Shown: in pieces, positions 15,594 through 23,614 of the stretch
Layout of the letters: each line of letters begins with the position of its first letter
Position numbering within the stretch: the first letter of the stretch is position 1
NCBI GenBank assembly: GCA_030583905.1
Contig: CP129481.1
Span: 372,001-436,000, forward strand
Length of the DNA stretch: 64,000 nucleotides
Origin: Anaerolineales bacterium
GTDB lineage: Bacteria > Chloroflexota > Anaerolineae > Anaerolineales > Villigracilaceae
Direction of reading: 5' to 3'
Translations under genes and position numbers: made by a program
Notes under the pieces: model-generated
What the model was told of the DNA's origin: nothing
The model's database searches: none
Seen by the model: the letters and a program-made list of their open reading frames with translations, nothing else

Positions 15594-16079
15594 TCACTTC
15601 CCTTTATATTCCACGATCTCCAGCCGGTCCACATCCAGCAGCAGTTCGCTGACCGGCTTGCCCAGCACGGGATGCACCAGATCCGGGGCGATGTCGTTCA
15701 ATGGAACAAGGACAAATGCCCGTTGGTGCAGACGCGGATGCGGGATCGAAAGCGGCTCGGAATCCAGGATCAGATCATCGTAGAACAGGATGTCCATATC
15801 GATCAGGCGCGGACCGTTCTGGAAACTTGGCTCGCGTCCCAGCGCAGTCTCGAGGCGCTTCAAATGTCCGAGCAATGCGTCCGCTTCCAGATAGGTTTCC
15901 GCCATCACCACCTGGTTCAGGAACGCAGGCTGGTTGGCGTATCCCCAGGGCGGGGTTTCGTACACCGGCGATTTCTTCTTCACCGTCATTTGCGGCGCAA
16001 GGTTCGAGATCGCGTTCTTCAAATTGGCAAGGCGGCTGCCCATGTTACTGCCCAAGGCAATATAAACAGTATGCACCAT
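15594..16079 (-). CDS. folK: 2-amino-4-hydroxy-6-hydroxymethyldihydropteridine diphosphokinase
   Basis: A 161-residue HPPK of normal length. It shows the N-terminal YIALGSNMGSRLANL, the loop segment YETPPWGYANQPAFLNQV, and the signature GPRLIDMDILFYDD with the magnesium-binding aspartates. It transfers pyrophosphate from ATP to the pterin in folate synthesis. A ribosome site (GAGGA) is formed by the end of the upstream DfsB-like gene seven bases away, so the two are co-transcribed. No folP or folB lies beside it. Confidence 0.95.
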   Translation of the reverse strand: MVHTVYIALGSNMGSRLANLKNAISNLAPQMTVKKKSPVYETPPWGYANQPAFLNQVVMAETYLEADALLGHLKRLETALGREPSFQNGPRLIDMDILFYDDLILDSEPLSIPHPRLHQRAFVLVPLNDIAPDLVHPVLGKPVSELLLDVDRLEIVEYKGK

Positions 16080-16086
16080 GTCATCC

Positions 16087-16926
16087 TCACATGTCGTGTT
16101 CGTCGAAGTGTTCCACCACGTCCGCGGCGAGCCACTCTTCGATGGTCGGGTGTTCGAACGCGCTTTCGGGTAGTCCGCGCACCAGTTCGATCATCTCCAG
16201 CCGCTTCTGCTCGAACAGCGTCCGCAACTCATTACTGTCCATGCTCTGATATTTTGCCACGATTTCCGCATTATACGCATCGGTATCCGCTGGTCCTTTA
16301 TAGACAAAAGATGGGTCTTTCAATGCGCCTTGCACCGCTGCTACACCCTCATCCCACCATGCAACCACATGCGCCAGCATGTCCTCGAAGCGCGCCTGCC
16401 CCTGCTTCCGCAAATAGTCATCCTTCTTTTCCGAAGCTTCGAACTTTGCCACGAACGTCCCCCATTCATGCTCAAGCGTGTCCAGCGTCAGGAACTTGCT
16501 CAACGCGACCAGATGCTCACGCGCGTGATGGATGAAGATGCCGTTGATGCGCCCCTGAATACGCTTGTCGTTGAACGCCGCCTCGTTCACGGACCTCAAA
16601 TCTGCTGCGGCTTTCTGACGCGTTCTCTCAAAGTGAGCCAAAAACTCCGCCTCGTCCCAATCCTTGTATTTCGCCACCGCCTCGGCGTTGAAGGCATCGA
16701 AATTGTATTTCTTGCGCTCGAATTCGCGGTTTTCAGCAATCGCCAGAATGACCGGCATGACGTCCTCCCACCATGCCAGAATGTGCGCCAGCATGTCGCG
16801 GAACTGGTCATATCCCTGCCTGCGAACGCGCTGCGAGCCGTCCAGTTTCGGCAGGCGGTTGAAACGCTCGATGTACGTCGCCCATTCGATCTCAAGAAAA
16901 TCCAGTGTGCGTTGTTTGTAGCTCAT
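16087..16926 (-). CDS. Tandem ClbS/DfsB (DinB-like four-helix) protein
   Basis: A 279-residue protein made of two similar halves (about 1-135 and 145-279). Each carries the family pattern: an aromatic helix, DMLAHILAWWEDV or DMLAHVVAWWDEG, then YNFDAFNAEAVAKYKD or TDAYNAEIVAKYQS. The ClbS/DfsB family includes the cyclopropane hydrolase that protects against colibactin, and more loosely DinB-type metal-binding bundles. Single-domain members are about 165 residues, so this is a duplication or fusion. Activity on a genotoxin is only a possibility. It forms an operon with folK. Confidence 0.82.
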   Translation of the reverse strand: MSYKQRTLDFLEIEWATYIERFNRLPKLDGSQRVRRQGYDQFRDMLAHILAWWEDVMPVILAIAENREFERKKYNFDAFNAEAVAKYKDWDEAEFLAHFERTRQKAAADLRSVNEAAFNDKRIQGRINGIFIHHAREHLVALSKFLTLDTLEHEWGTFVAKFEASEKKDDYLRKQGQARFEDMLAHVVAWWDEGVAAVQGALKDPSFVYKGPADTDAYNAEIVAKYQSMDSNELRTLFEQKRLEMIELVRGLPESAFEHPTIEEWLAADVVEHFDEHDM

Positions 16927-16956
16927 TGTTATTCTCCATTATTTACCACGAAGGGT

Positions 16957-16976
16957 CACAAAGGAAAACCTTTGTG
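16957..16976. repeat. Short hairpin CACAAAGG/CCTTTGTG
   Basis: Eight-base arms CACAAAGG (16957-16964) and CCTTTGTG (16969-16976) enclose AAAA. It lies just beyond the ybaK stop and may end that operon, although no T-run follows on the minus strand. It resembles the dispersed CACGAAGG-type repeats. Confidence 0.55.
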
Positions 16977-16977
16977 G

Positions 16978-17478
16978 CTAAGAATTCTTTTCAAATAATT
17001 CCACAACTTCCACATCCCCCAACGCCCGCAACAGATCCGCACTCTTCATGATGATGGCTGTATTGCCGACTCCCGACCCGATGGAGATTTCATCCTCTTT
17101 CAGGACACCTGCCTCGACCATAACCCTCACCCTTCGACTACGCTCAGGGCTAGCCTGCTTCGCCATCCCAAACGGACTCACCGTCCCGATGCGGTAGCCG
17201 GTCACTGCCAGCACTTCGTCCTCCGTCGCCATTGTGATGCGCGAACGCCCTAGAAGTTTCCGCAAAACCTTCCACGAGATTTGTTCCGGTCCCGCCACGA
17301 GGACGAGAGCATAGTCATCCTCCGTCACGCGGAAGAGAATGGAGCGCACCACCTGCGCGGGGCGTTGATTCCGCTCGCGCGCGGCTTGCTCGAACGACTC
17401 CACCGAGCCTTCATGGCGAAAAAGCGTGTGCGGCACGCCCATTTTTTCAAGCGCAATGCTGGCGGGAGGTCGGTCCAT
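16978..17478 (-). CDS. ybaK: YbaK/ProX-type aminoacyl-tRNA deacylase carrying an in-frame repeat
   Basis: A 166-residue YbaK-domain protein. Such proteins hydrolyse mischarged tRNAs such as Cys-tRNA(Pro). Family blocks VVRSILFRVTEDDYALVLVAG, the invariant-lysine region WKVLRKLLG, IGTVSPFGM and GSGVGNTAIIM are present. Between SPFGMAK and VRVMVEAG lies an extra ASPERSRR peptide encoded by the dispersed repeat at 17130-17150. The insertion is in frame and sits in a surface loop position, so the enzyme may tolerate it. The ATG directly follows the nth stop. It is the last gene of the MBL-asparaginase-nth-ybaK operon. Confidence 0.88.
   Translation of the reverse strand: MDRPPASIALEKMGVPHTLFRHEGSVESFEQAARERNQRPAQVVRSILFRVTEDDYALVLVAGPEQISWKVLRKLLGRSRITMATEDEVLAVTGYRIGTVSPFGMAKQASPERSRRVRVMVEAGVLKEDEISIGSGVGNTAIIMKSADLLRALGDVEVVELFEKNS
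17130..17150. repeat. CCTTCGACTACGCTCAGG-type repeat inside ybaK
   Basis: The plus strand reads CCCTTCGACTACGCTCAGGG, an imperfect palindrome known as a very common dispersed repeat in diverse bacterial genomes. Read on the minus strand it encodes SPERSRR within the YbaK frame. Confidence 0.85.
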
Positions 17479-18144
17479 TTATTTCGTCTTCTCTTTGTAC
17501 TCGCACAACTCCCTGACCGGGCATTGCGGACAAAGCGGTTTCCTTGCATGGCACACTTCACGTCCCAGACGGATGATGTTCAAGTGCGCGGCGTAGTAGG
17601 TTTCGGGCGGGAAGACCGCTTCCAGATGCGGATGCGCCTGCTCGACGGTCATCTTCTCCGGGCGGAGTCCGATGCGACCCGTCACGCGGTAGACGTGCGT
17701 ATCCACCGGGAAGGCGGGTCGCCCCAGCGAAAAGCACAATACGATGGCGGCGGTCTTCGGTCCCACGCCGTTGAACTTCGTCAGCCAGCTCCGCGCTTCT
17801 TCGAGAGGCATGTCTGCGAGGAATTGCAGGTCGAGCGCCCCGCGTTCCTTCGTGATCTCGCGCAATACCTGCTGAATGCGCGGACCTTTTTGATTTGCAA
17901 GTCCCGCCGGCCTGATGGCGTCAATGACATCCTTTTCCTTCGCGTCGCGCACCGCTTCCCATGTGGGGAATTTCGCGCGCAGGGCGTCGAAGGCGCGGTC
18001 GCGGTTGACGTCGTTGGTGTTCTGCGAAAGGATGGTCGAGACAAGTTCGTCGATGGCGGGCAGCGGGTTGCGCCAGATCGGCTCGCCGAAAACGTTCATC
18101 AGTGTTTCGTGGATCTTGATCGCGCGGGTTTGGAGTTTTTTCAT
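17479..18144 (-). CDS. nth: Endonuclease III (DNA glycosylase/AP lyase)
   Basis: A 221-residue HhH-GPD glycosylase that removes oxidised pyrimidines and cuts the abasic site. The helix-hairpin-helix FNGVGPKTAAIV holds the catalytic Lys, and the catalytic Asp is in FPVDTHVYRVTGR. The C-terminal 4Fe-4S cluster motif C-x6-C-x2-C-x5-C is intact (CHARKPLCPQC...C). The first helix has QNTNDVNRDRAF. Length is typical. Its start overlaps the asparaginase stop as ATGA and its stop touches the ybaK start. Confidence 0.95.
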   Translation of the reverse strand: MKKLQTRAIKIHETLMNVFGEPIWRNPLPAIDELVSTILSQNTNDVNRDRAFDALRAKFPTWEAVRDAKEKDVIDAIRPAGLANQKGPRIQQVLREITKERGALDLQFLADMPLEEARSWLTKFNGVGPKTAAIVLCFSLGRPAFPVDTHVYRVTGRIGLRPEKMTVEQAHPHLEAVFPPETYYAAHLNIIRLGREVCHARKPLCPQCPVRELCEYKEKTK

Positions 18145-19199
18145 AGCGTAAATACAGGTTGTGAATTTCCGGTGACGATATCGGCGTAATTCCTCAATAT
18201 TTTTTCGGGACCAAATTTTGCCAGCGCGTCCAACTGTGCTTCATTCAACGCACCCAACTGACGCAGGATCTCCAGCGTCACTGCCGGGCGAACGCGCACA
18301 CTGCGTTCCAGTGCATCGTTCAGGCGCGAGGCATCGCCGTCAACGACTTTGAAGGCAATGCCAATTCCTTGCTCCCCAATAACGCCGGGCATGATGCCGA
18401 CGATCTGGAATCCCTCCGCGCCGCGTTTGGTGACGAATTTCCCCTCGCCTGCTTTCATCAATTCGCAATCGAATTCGCCGTGGTTGCTGACCATTTCGGG
18501 ATGCGCCATCATCGCGGATGCGATCTTTTTGCAGGCGGCGACGCGAGGTTCGCCGAGTCCGCGCGGATCGCAGAAGCGCGCCATGCCGAGCGCGGCGTTG
18601 AAGAGCGGCATGGCATAGTTCGGCGCGGAACAGCCGTCAATGCCGATTTCGATCCTGGCTTCATCGATCATGCATATGTCGGCGAGCGTTTTGAGAATAT
18701 CCTGTTGGATGGGATGATCGAGGTCGAGGTAGGTTTCGAGCGGAAGTCCGCGCATTTTTGCGAATGCCAGCATGGCGGTGTGTTTGCCGGAACAGTTGTT
18801 GAAATTGGGCGTCGGTGTGATGTCCTCCTTGATGACCTGTTTGAGCATTTGTGCGTCGCCAGGTAAATGTGGTCCGCATTGCAGGAGGTCTTCAGGAATC
18901 CCAACTTTCAGCTGCATCCCCTGCACGGTTTGGAGATGCAGGTTCGAGGTCTCGTGGGAGGCGCAGGCGAGTGCAAGTTCCGCCTGGGTCAGGTTGAAAT
19001 GATCCACGCCGCCCTGTTCCACAAAGGGAAGCGCCTGGAATGGTTTGGCAGATGAGCGCAAAAAGGCGACCGTGTGAGGGTCGCCGTGGGAGTGCAGAAG
19101 TTTGCCCGCTGAGTTGACAACCGCAATGGAACCAAAATGAGTCGACTCAACGATATTGCCGCGCGTCAGCGCGAGGAGAGGTTGCGGATTGGTCATCAA
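18141..19199 (-). CDS. Asparaginase of the Rhizobium etli/AnsA-type (PF06089)
   Basis: A 352-residue protein of the thermolabile asparaginase family, unrelated to E. coli AnsA/B. Key segments are LRSSAKPFQALPFVE (Ser/Lys catalytic pair, about residues 48-52), ACASHETSNLHL, FNNCSGKHTAMLAFAK and GIDGCSAPNYAMPL. It should hydrolyse L-asparagine to aspartate and ammonia in the cytoplasm; I see no signal peptide. It overlaps the MBL gene upstream and nth downstream by ATGA, so these are strongly coupled. Confidence 0.9.
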   Translation of the reverse strand: MMTNPQPLLALTRGNIVESTHFGSIAVVNSAGKLLHSHGDPHTVAFLRSSAKPFQALPFVEQGGVDHFNLTQAELALACASHETSNLHLQTVQGMQLKVGIPEDLLQCGPHLPGDAQMLKQVIKEDITPTPNFNNCSGKHTAMLAFAKMRGLPLETYLDLDHPIQQDILKTLADICMIDEARIEIGIDGCSAPNYAMPLFNAALGMARFCDPRGLGEPRVAACKKIASAMMAHPEMVSNHGEFDCELMKAGEGKFVTKRGAEGFQIVGIMPGVIGEQGIGIAFKVVDGDASRLNDALERSVRVRPAVTLEILRQLGALNEAQLDALAKFGPEKILRNYADIVTGNSQPVFTL

Positions 19200-20053
19200 T
19201 CCTCATACGGCTGGGTGGAGGCGTGGTGGTGGCGCGAGTTATAGTGGAGCAAGCCATAGCGCAGGCGCTGGGCAAATTGCTTCTGGCGCGCGGCGGGAGC
19301 TTTGAACCAGGTCAGCAGCGACGTGACCAGTTTTTCGACCGCAGCCGGATTCGGCTTCTTTGCCGTCATCTTTTCCAGTTTGTCGTTGATATGTTTCAGG
19401 AAATCGTACTGGGATTTGACCGCGTTCGCATTGACAACACCGCCGCGGCTGCTGATGAAGGTGTATCCTTTGAAGGCAGCATCCTGCAATTCGTTCAGGG
19501 ATGTCAGCCATGCTTTGAGATTGGAGCCGGCAAGAAATGGCGGTTGGTTCTTCAGGACGGTATCGCCAATGAACAGGACCTTTTCCTCCGGCAGATGCAC
19601 CCAGATGGAACCGTTGGCGGGTCCCGGATGATACTCAAGGAAAACAGCCGCGTCATCCCAGTGCAGCGTCATCTGGTCGGAGAAGGAGATCTCTGGCGGC
19701 GCCCAGCGGACACTGCCAAGCCCGGGGATGGATTCCCAATCGGCACCGGTCTCCTCGCCCTGCGCTTTGAACGTGCCGGGGCGGATGCGGAAGGTGGAGG
19801 CGGTTTTCTCATGCGCAATCACGGTACAGTCCATGGCGCGCGCGCCAAGGGTACGGTCGGGATGCGCATCCATGTTGATAAGCACACGCTCCAATCCGCC
19901 GCCGAGATTCATAAGAGCGGCACGCCAGGTGCGTGCATCCTCGGGGGAGGGAGGCGCATCGATCTGGATCAGTCCGCGTTTTGTGACGATCACTCCCAGC
20001 GTAACGCCGGGGAACTGGTCTTCAATGAAGATATTCTTGGTGATTTCCTGCAT
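19196..20053 (-). CDS. MBL-fold metallo-hydrolase with a degenerate metal site
   Basis: A 285-residue metallo-beta-lactamase-fold protein. The fold order is clear: GVTLGVIVTKRGLIQIDAPP, then NMDAHPDRTLGARAM where the HxHxDH motif should be, HPGPANGSIWV in place of GHTxGS, and LFIGDTVL, followed by SSRGGVV where the last His-bearing loop would be. Several metal ligands are replaced, so it may bind one metal or none and may not hydrolyse. An unusual C-terminal tail (about 220-285) is basic and His-rich near HHHAST. It is the first gene of the asparaginase operon. Confidence 0.82.
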   Translation of the reverse strand: MQEITKNIFIEDQFPGVTLGVIVTKRGLIQIDAPPSPEDARTWRAALMNLGGGLERVLINMDAHPDRTLGARAMDCTVIAHEKTASTFRIRPGTFKAQGEETGADWESIPGLGSVRWAPPEISFSDQMTLHWDDAAVFLEYHPGPANGSIWVHLPEEKVLFIGDTVLKNQPPFLAGSNLKAWLTSLNELQDAAFKGYTFISSRGGVVNANAVKSQYDFLKHINDKLEKMTAKKPNPAAVEKLVTSLLTWFKAPAARQKQFAQRLRYGLLHYNSRHHHASTQPYED

Positions 20054-20183
20054 GGTACTCCTGAGAACGTGAATTACAGAACTTCAGCGGCTGGCGGAAA
20101 TTTGCAAGATTTCATGCACCAGGATCGGGCACGCCGAAGTCGCGCTGGTTTAATGTACCGCAATTATAACGGATGGTCGTTTT

Positions 20184-22328
20184 TTATCGATCCGGCTTGA
20201 TGGTCAAGCGCCCTGTCTGGCGTTTGAGTTGTCCGGTCGCCTTCTTCTGCGCCACCGGCAGGGTCAGCCAGAAGGTGGTACCCTTGTCCACTTCACTTTC
20301 CACCCAGATATCGCCGCCATGTCCAAGTACTGCCAGACGGCAAAATGCCAGCCCAACCCCCAAACCGCCGGGTCTGTTCTTGCCGCGCACACGCGTGAAC
20401 TTCTCGAAGATGCGTTCCTGATCCGGCGGTGAAATGCCAAGACCGTTGTCGCGCACCCAGAACTTGACGAACACGCCATCGGTGGTCTGTCCGCCAATCT
20501 CGACGCGTCCGCCCACCGGCGTGAACTTGATCGCATTCTCCAGCAAGTTGACGAACACGCGGTAGATCATGTCCACATCCACCCAGATGAGCGGCAGGAT
20601 GCTGATGGTCTTGACTTCCAGCTTTTGCTGGCGCGCCGCAGCGGACGGTTCCACATCCCGCAGCGACTCGCGGATCAATTCCAGCGGGTCGACTGAATTC
20701 TGGTCTGCCACCTGCTGCCCCGACTCGAGGCGGTTGATATCCAACAACGAATTCACCAGACGCTGGATGCGTCCCGTGGAGTTCTTCGCGATATTGAGCA
20801 TCGAGAGCAGCGTTTCATCGTTCGGCATCAGCGCGCCCATCATTTCCAAACTCGAAACGATGTTCCCAAGCGGCGAACGCAGGTCGTGGAAGATCATGGA
20901 GGTCATGTCATCACGCAAGGCATCCAGTTCCTTGCGCGCGGTAATATCCCGCAGTATCCACTGAATGGCGTCCGACCCGTCGTAGTCGACGCGGCGGGCA
21001 TACACCTCGATGGGGGTTGTTCCGCCATCCTGCCGGTGCAGCACCGACTCATAACGACATTCATCCCCGCGCTTGAGCGCTTCGAAATTCAATCCGGTCT
21101 TGCCCCAATTGAGTTCATGCAATTGTTCAATGCTGATGGCGTGCAGTTGGTCCACAGCAAAACCGCTCAACGCTCCCGCCTGGCGGTTCGCCTCCAGCAC
21201 CCTGCCTTCCCAATCCGTAAGCAGGATCGTATCCACACTGTCTTCGAACAGGTCACGGTAATGCTGATGCGCCTTCTGCAGCCGCTTGTACAGTTCCGCA
21301 TTTTGAATGGTCGTACCGGCGATGCTCCCCAAACCTGCCATCACCACCATTGCGTCCGGGTCGAACGCGCCAGAGATCGGGTTGATCGCCTCCAGCACGC
21401 CGATGACCTTCCCCTGCGATTGGATCGGGGCAATGGCAACCGCCCGCATCTCGATTCCCTCGAACTTGTCCACTTCGCCAAAGCGCGAATCCTGCCTGAC
21501 GGTTGGAACCACCACCCCCTGCTTCTCGCTGACAACCTTGCCTGCCAGCCCCTGTCCCTCTGAGATGCGCCTGCCCGAAATATTCCCGGAATTACGCCCC
21601 GCCGCCGCATGGAAGACCAAATCCTTGTTGCCGTGGTCGATCATAGCCAGCGCAACAGTCTCCACCTGCAAAGCCTGCATGGTCTGATTCAAGATGCGGC
21701 GCCACACATCCGGCATCTCCAGCGACGTATTGATGGCAGCCGCGCCGTCCGCCAGCGCAGACATGACGCGTGCCGTCCGCTGGCTTTCGGTGTACAGGCG
21801 CGCGTTCAAAACCGCCACACTCGCCTGATCGGCGATCGCCTGCATCAGCTCCAGATGTTCTTCATTGAAAGAATTTGGTACAGGGTGTACCAACGTTAAA
21901 ACCCCCACAAGTCGTTCGCGAGCCATCAATGGCACGCAGATCGCCGACTTGGCGCCGCTCTTCTCTACTGAATCGTCTTCGCGCCTCAACCAACGGTCAT
22001 CTTTGCTGGTATCCGGCACGAGGGCTGCCTTGCGGTTTTGAACCACCCATCCGGCGAGCCCTTTCTCGACGGTTTCACGCAGTTGCTGGGTGGTGTGTTC
22101 GTGGAATTGCCGCCCGTACACGATGGTTGCATCCACGGGTTTGCCGGTATCGTCCATCACAACGATACTGCCGCGCTCCCCGCCGACGTACTGAATGGCA
22201 GCGAATAACAGGCGTTGTAATACTGTGCGAAGGTCAAGTGCTGCAGCGACCTCGCGGCTGACTCGTACGAGCAGTTCAAGCAGGGGGCGGGTACGTCCTT
22301 CGGCCATCATAAACCCATGTGCACGCAT
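20184..22328 (-). CDS. Soluble sensor histidine kinase GAF-GAF-PAS-HisKA-HATPase
   Basis: A 714-residue kinase without membrane spans. Order: GAF domain (about 20-180), second GAF (about 195-350), PAS (about 360-475), HisKA with the phospho-acceptor FHDLRSPLGNI (about 495), and HATPase with N box NLLENAIKFTP, G1 DNGLGI, F box FEKF and G2 GLGVGLA. All catalytic boxes are intact. It should sense a cytoplasmic ligand, nucleotide or redox state and pass phosphate to a response regulator, none of which is adjacent (orphan). An in-frame Met at 22310 could also be the start. The gene is divergent from a HAD hydrolase. Confidence 0.92.
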   Translation of the reverse strand: MRAHGFMMAEGRTRPLLELLVRVSREVAAALDLRTVLQRLLFAAIQYVGGERGSIVVMDDTGKPVDATIVYGRQFHEHTTQQLRETVEKGLAGWVVQNRKAALVPDTSKDDRWLRREDDSVEKSGAKSAICVPLMARERLVGVLTLVHPVPNSFNEEHLELMQAIADQASVAVLNARLYTESQRTARVMSALADGAAAINTSLEMPDVWRRILNQTMQALQVETVALAMIDHGNKDLVFHAAAGRNSGNISGRRISEGQGLAGKVVSEKQGVVVPTVRQDSRFGEVDKFEGIEMRAVAIAPIQSQGKVIGVLEAINPISGAFDPDAMVVMAGLGSIAGTTIQNAELYKRLQKAHQHYRDLFEDSVDTILLTDWEGRVLEANRQAGALSGFAVDQLHAISIEQLHELNWGKTGLNFEALKRGDECRYESVLHRQDGGTTPIEVYARRVDYDGSDAIQWILRDITARKELDALRDDMTSMIFHDLRSPLGNIVSSLEMMGALMPNDETLLSMLNIAKNSTGRIQRLVNSLLDINRLESGQQVADQNSVDPLELIRESLRDVEPSAAARQQKLEVKTISILPLIWVDVDMIYRVFVNLLENAIKFTPVGGRVEIGGQTTDGVFVKFWVRDNGLGISPPDQERIFEKFTRVRGKNRPGGLGVGLAFCRLAVLGHGGDIWVESEVDKGTTFWLTLPVAQKKATGQLKRQTGRLTIKPDR

Positions 22329-22375
22329 TTAACTCTGCACACTTTCAAGTATAGCCCCTTTGGTACAATTAATCC

Positions 22376-23035
22376 ATGCCTTTTAATCCCCTAAAGGTAC
22401 AGGCGTTATGCTTCGATGTGGACGGGACATTGAGCGACACCGATGACCTGTATGTAAAAAAAATTCTGAAATTCATGCCGCGCTTCCTCTTTAAGGATCC
22501 GGATCATGCCGCCCGCCGCTTTATCATGTGGATCGAAGCGCCCGGCAATGCCCTGCTTGGTCTCGCAGATACGCTTCATCTTGACGATGAAATGGTCGCT
22601 GTGATCGACTGGCTGAGTCGTCACCGAAAACTTCAATCGAAGGAATTCCTGCTCATCCCCGGCGTGGATGAAATGCTCAAACAATTGCATGGACGCTATC
22701 CCATGTCTGTTGTCAGCGCGCGGGATGAAAAAGGAACGATGGCATTCCTCGAACGCTTCGATTTGGTGCAATATTTTGACGCCATCGTCACGGGGCTGTC
22801 CGCCCGCCATACCAAGCCGTATCCCGACCCCGTTCTGCTGGCGGCGGAGAAGATGGGCGTGCCGCCCGAGCATTGCCTGATGATCGGTGACACCACCGTG
22901 GACATCCGCGCGGGCAAATCCGCGGGGACTCAAACGGTTGGCGTTTTGTGCGGCTTCGGCGAAGAACCTGAATTAAGAAGATTCGGGGCGGATGTGATCC
23001 TGGAAGATACAACGAAATTACTGGAGATCTTGTAG
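22376..23035 (+). CDS. HAD-family hydrolase (phosphoglycolate phosphatase-like)
   Basis: A 219-residue HAD phosphatase. Motif I CFDVDGTLSDT holds the nucleophile Asp, motif II VVSARDEKG takes the Ser/Thr place, motif III Lys is in HTKPYPDPVLL and motif IV is MIGDTTVDIRAGK. A helical cap lies between motifs I and II (about residues 30-95). It is the size and style of Gph/PpaX enzymes that cleave phosphoglycolate or pyrophosphate. The cap segment FKDPDHAARRF is unusual, so the substrate is open. It is divergent from the kinase gene, with 47 bases between. Confidence 0.88.
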   Translation: MPFNPLKVQALCFDVDGTLSDTDDLYVKKILKFMPRFLFKDPDHAARRFIMWIEAPGNALLGLADTLHLDDEMVAVIDWLSRHRKLQSKEFLLIPGVDEMLKQLHGRYPMSVVSARDEKGTMAFLERFDLVQYFDAIVTGLSARHTKPYPDPVLLAAEKMGVPPEHCLMIGDTTVDIRAGKSAGTQTVGVLCGFGEEPELRRFGADVILEDTTKLLEIL

Positions 23036-23044
23036 GGGCGGAAA

Positions 23045-23566
23045 TCAAGACGCTTTTTCAGTTGATCTTTGAAGATATTCAAGCGCAAAGATTTCCCGCT
23101 TCAACCACTGGGGCGGATTTTTTGTATCAAGCAACAACCTGTTCTTTTCAATTGCGTCTTTTATGTCGATCCACACTGGCTGAAATCCCAGATCATGTTC
23201 GTAATCATCCAAAATTTGCACCCCAAAATCATCCCCTATTTGGCAAAAATAGTAATAGGATGACATTTTGAATAGATTGTATTCGGGCTCTTTCGCAACA
23301 TCATATTCGATGATCGCGCCCAATTCGTCATCAACGCTGAGCAGGGTTGCGCCGCATTCTTCCTGCAGTTCACGGGCAAGCGCGTGTTCGTGGGTTTCGT
23401 CCACGTCTACACCGCCGCCGGGAAATTTGTAATCGCCGACATTGGCAGAATAGACCATGAATAGTTTTTGTCCGCGCAGGATGACGGCACGCACGGCTGT
23501 CCGATGGATGGTTTTACCGCTGACATCCAAGTCTTCCGTTCGGTATATCTCGGTGAGAATTTTCAT
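23045..23566 (-). CDS. Nudix hydrolase
   Basis: A 173-residue Nudix protein with the full box: GGGVDVDETHEHALARELQE followed by ECGA, matching Gx5Ex7REx2EExG. It should cleave a nucleoside diphosphate linked to another moiety, with magnesium. The N-terminal strands start MKILTEIYRTEDLDVSG. The exact substrate cannot be inferred. Its 3' end converges with the HAD gene, nine bases away, and it lies downstream of the ABC exporter pair in the same direction. Confidence 0.9.
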   Translation of the reverse strand: MKILTEIYRTEDLDVSGKTIHRTAVRAVILRGQKLFMVYSANVGDYKFPGGGVDVDETHEHALARELQEECGATLLSVDDELGAIIEYDVAKEPEYNLFKMSSYYYFCQIGDDFGVQILDDYEHDLGFQPVWIDIKDAIEKNRLLLDTKNPPQWLKREIFALEYLQRSTEKAS

Positions 23567-23614
23567 GGCAGATAAATCAACTTGGGCGCGATATATATCG
23601 CGCCCAAAGGGTAT

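Noticed and set aside
15537-16535. 332-codon plus-strand frame opposite folK and dfsB
   Set aside because: Shadow of two well-recognised minus-strand genes; His/Arg/Pro-rich with no family signal. GC-rich genes here leave many such shadows.
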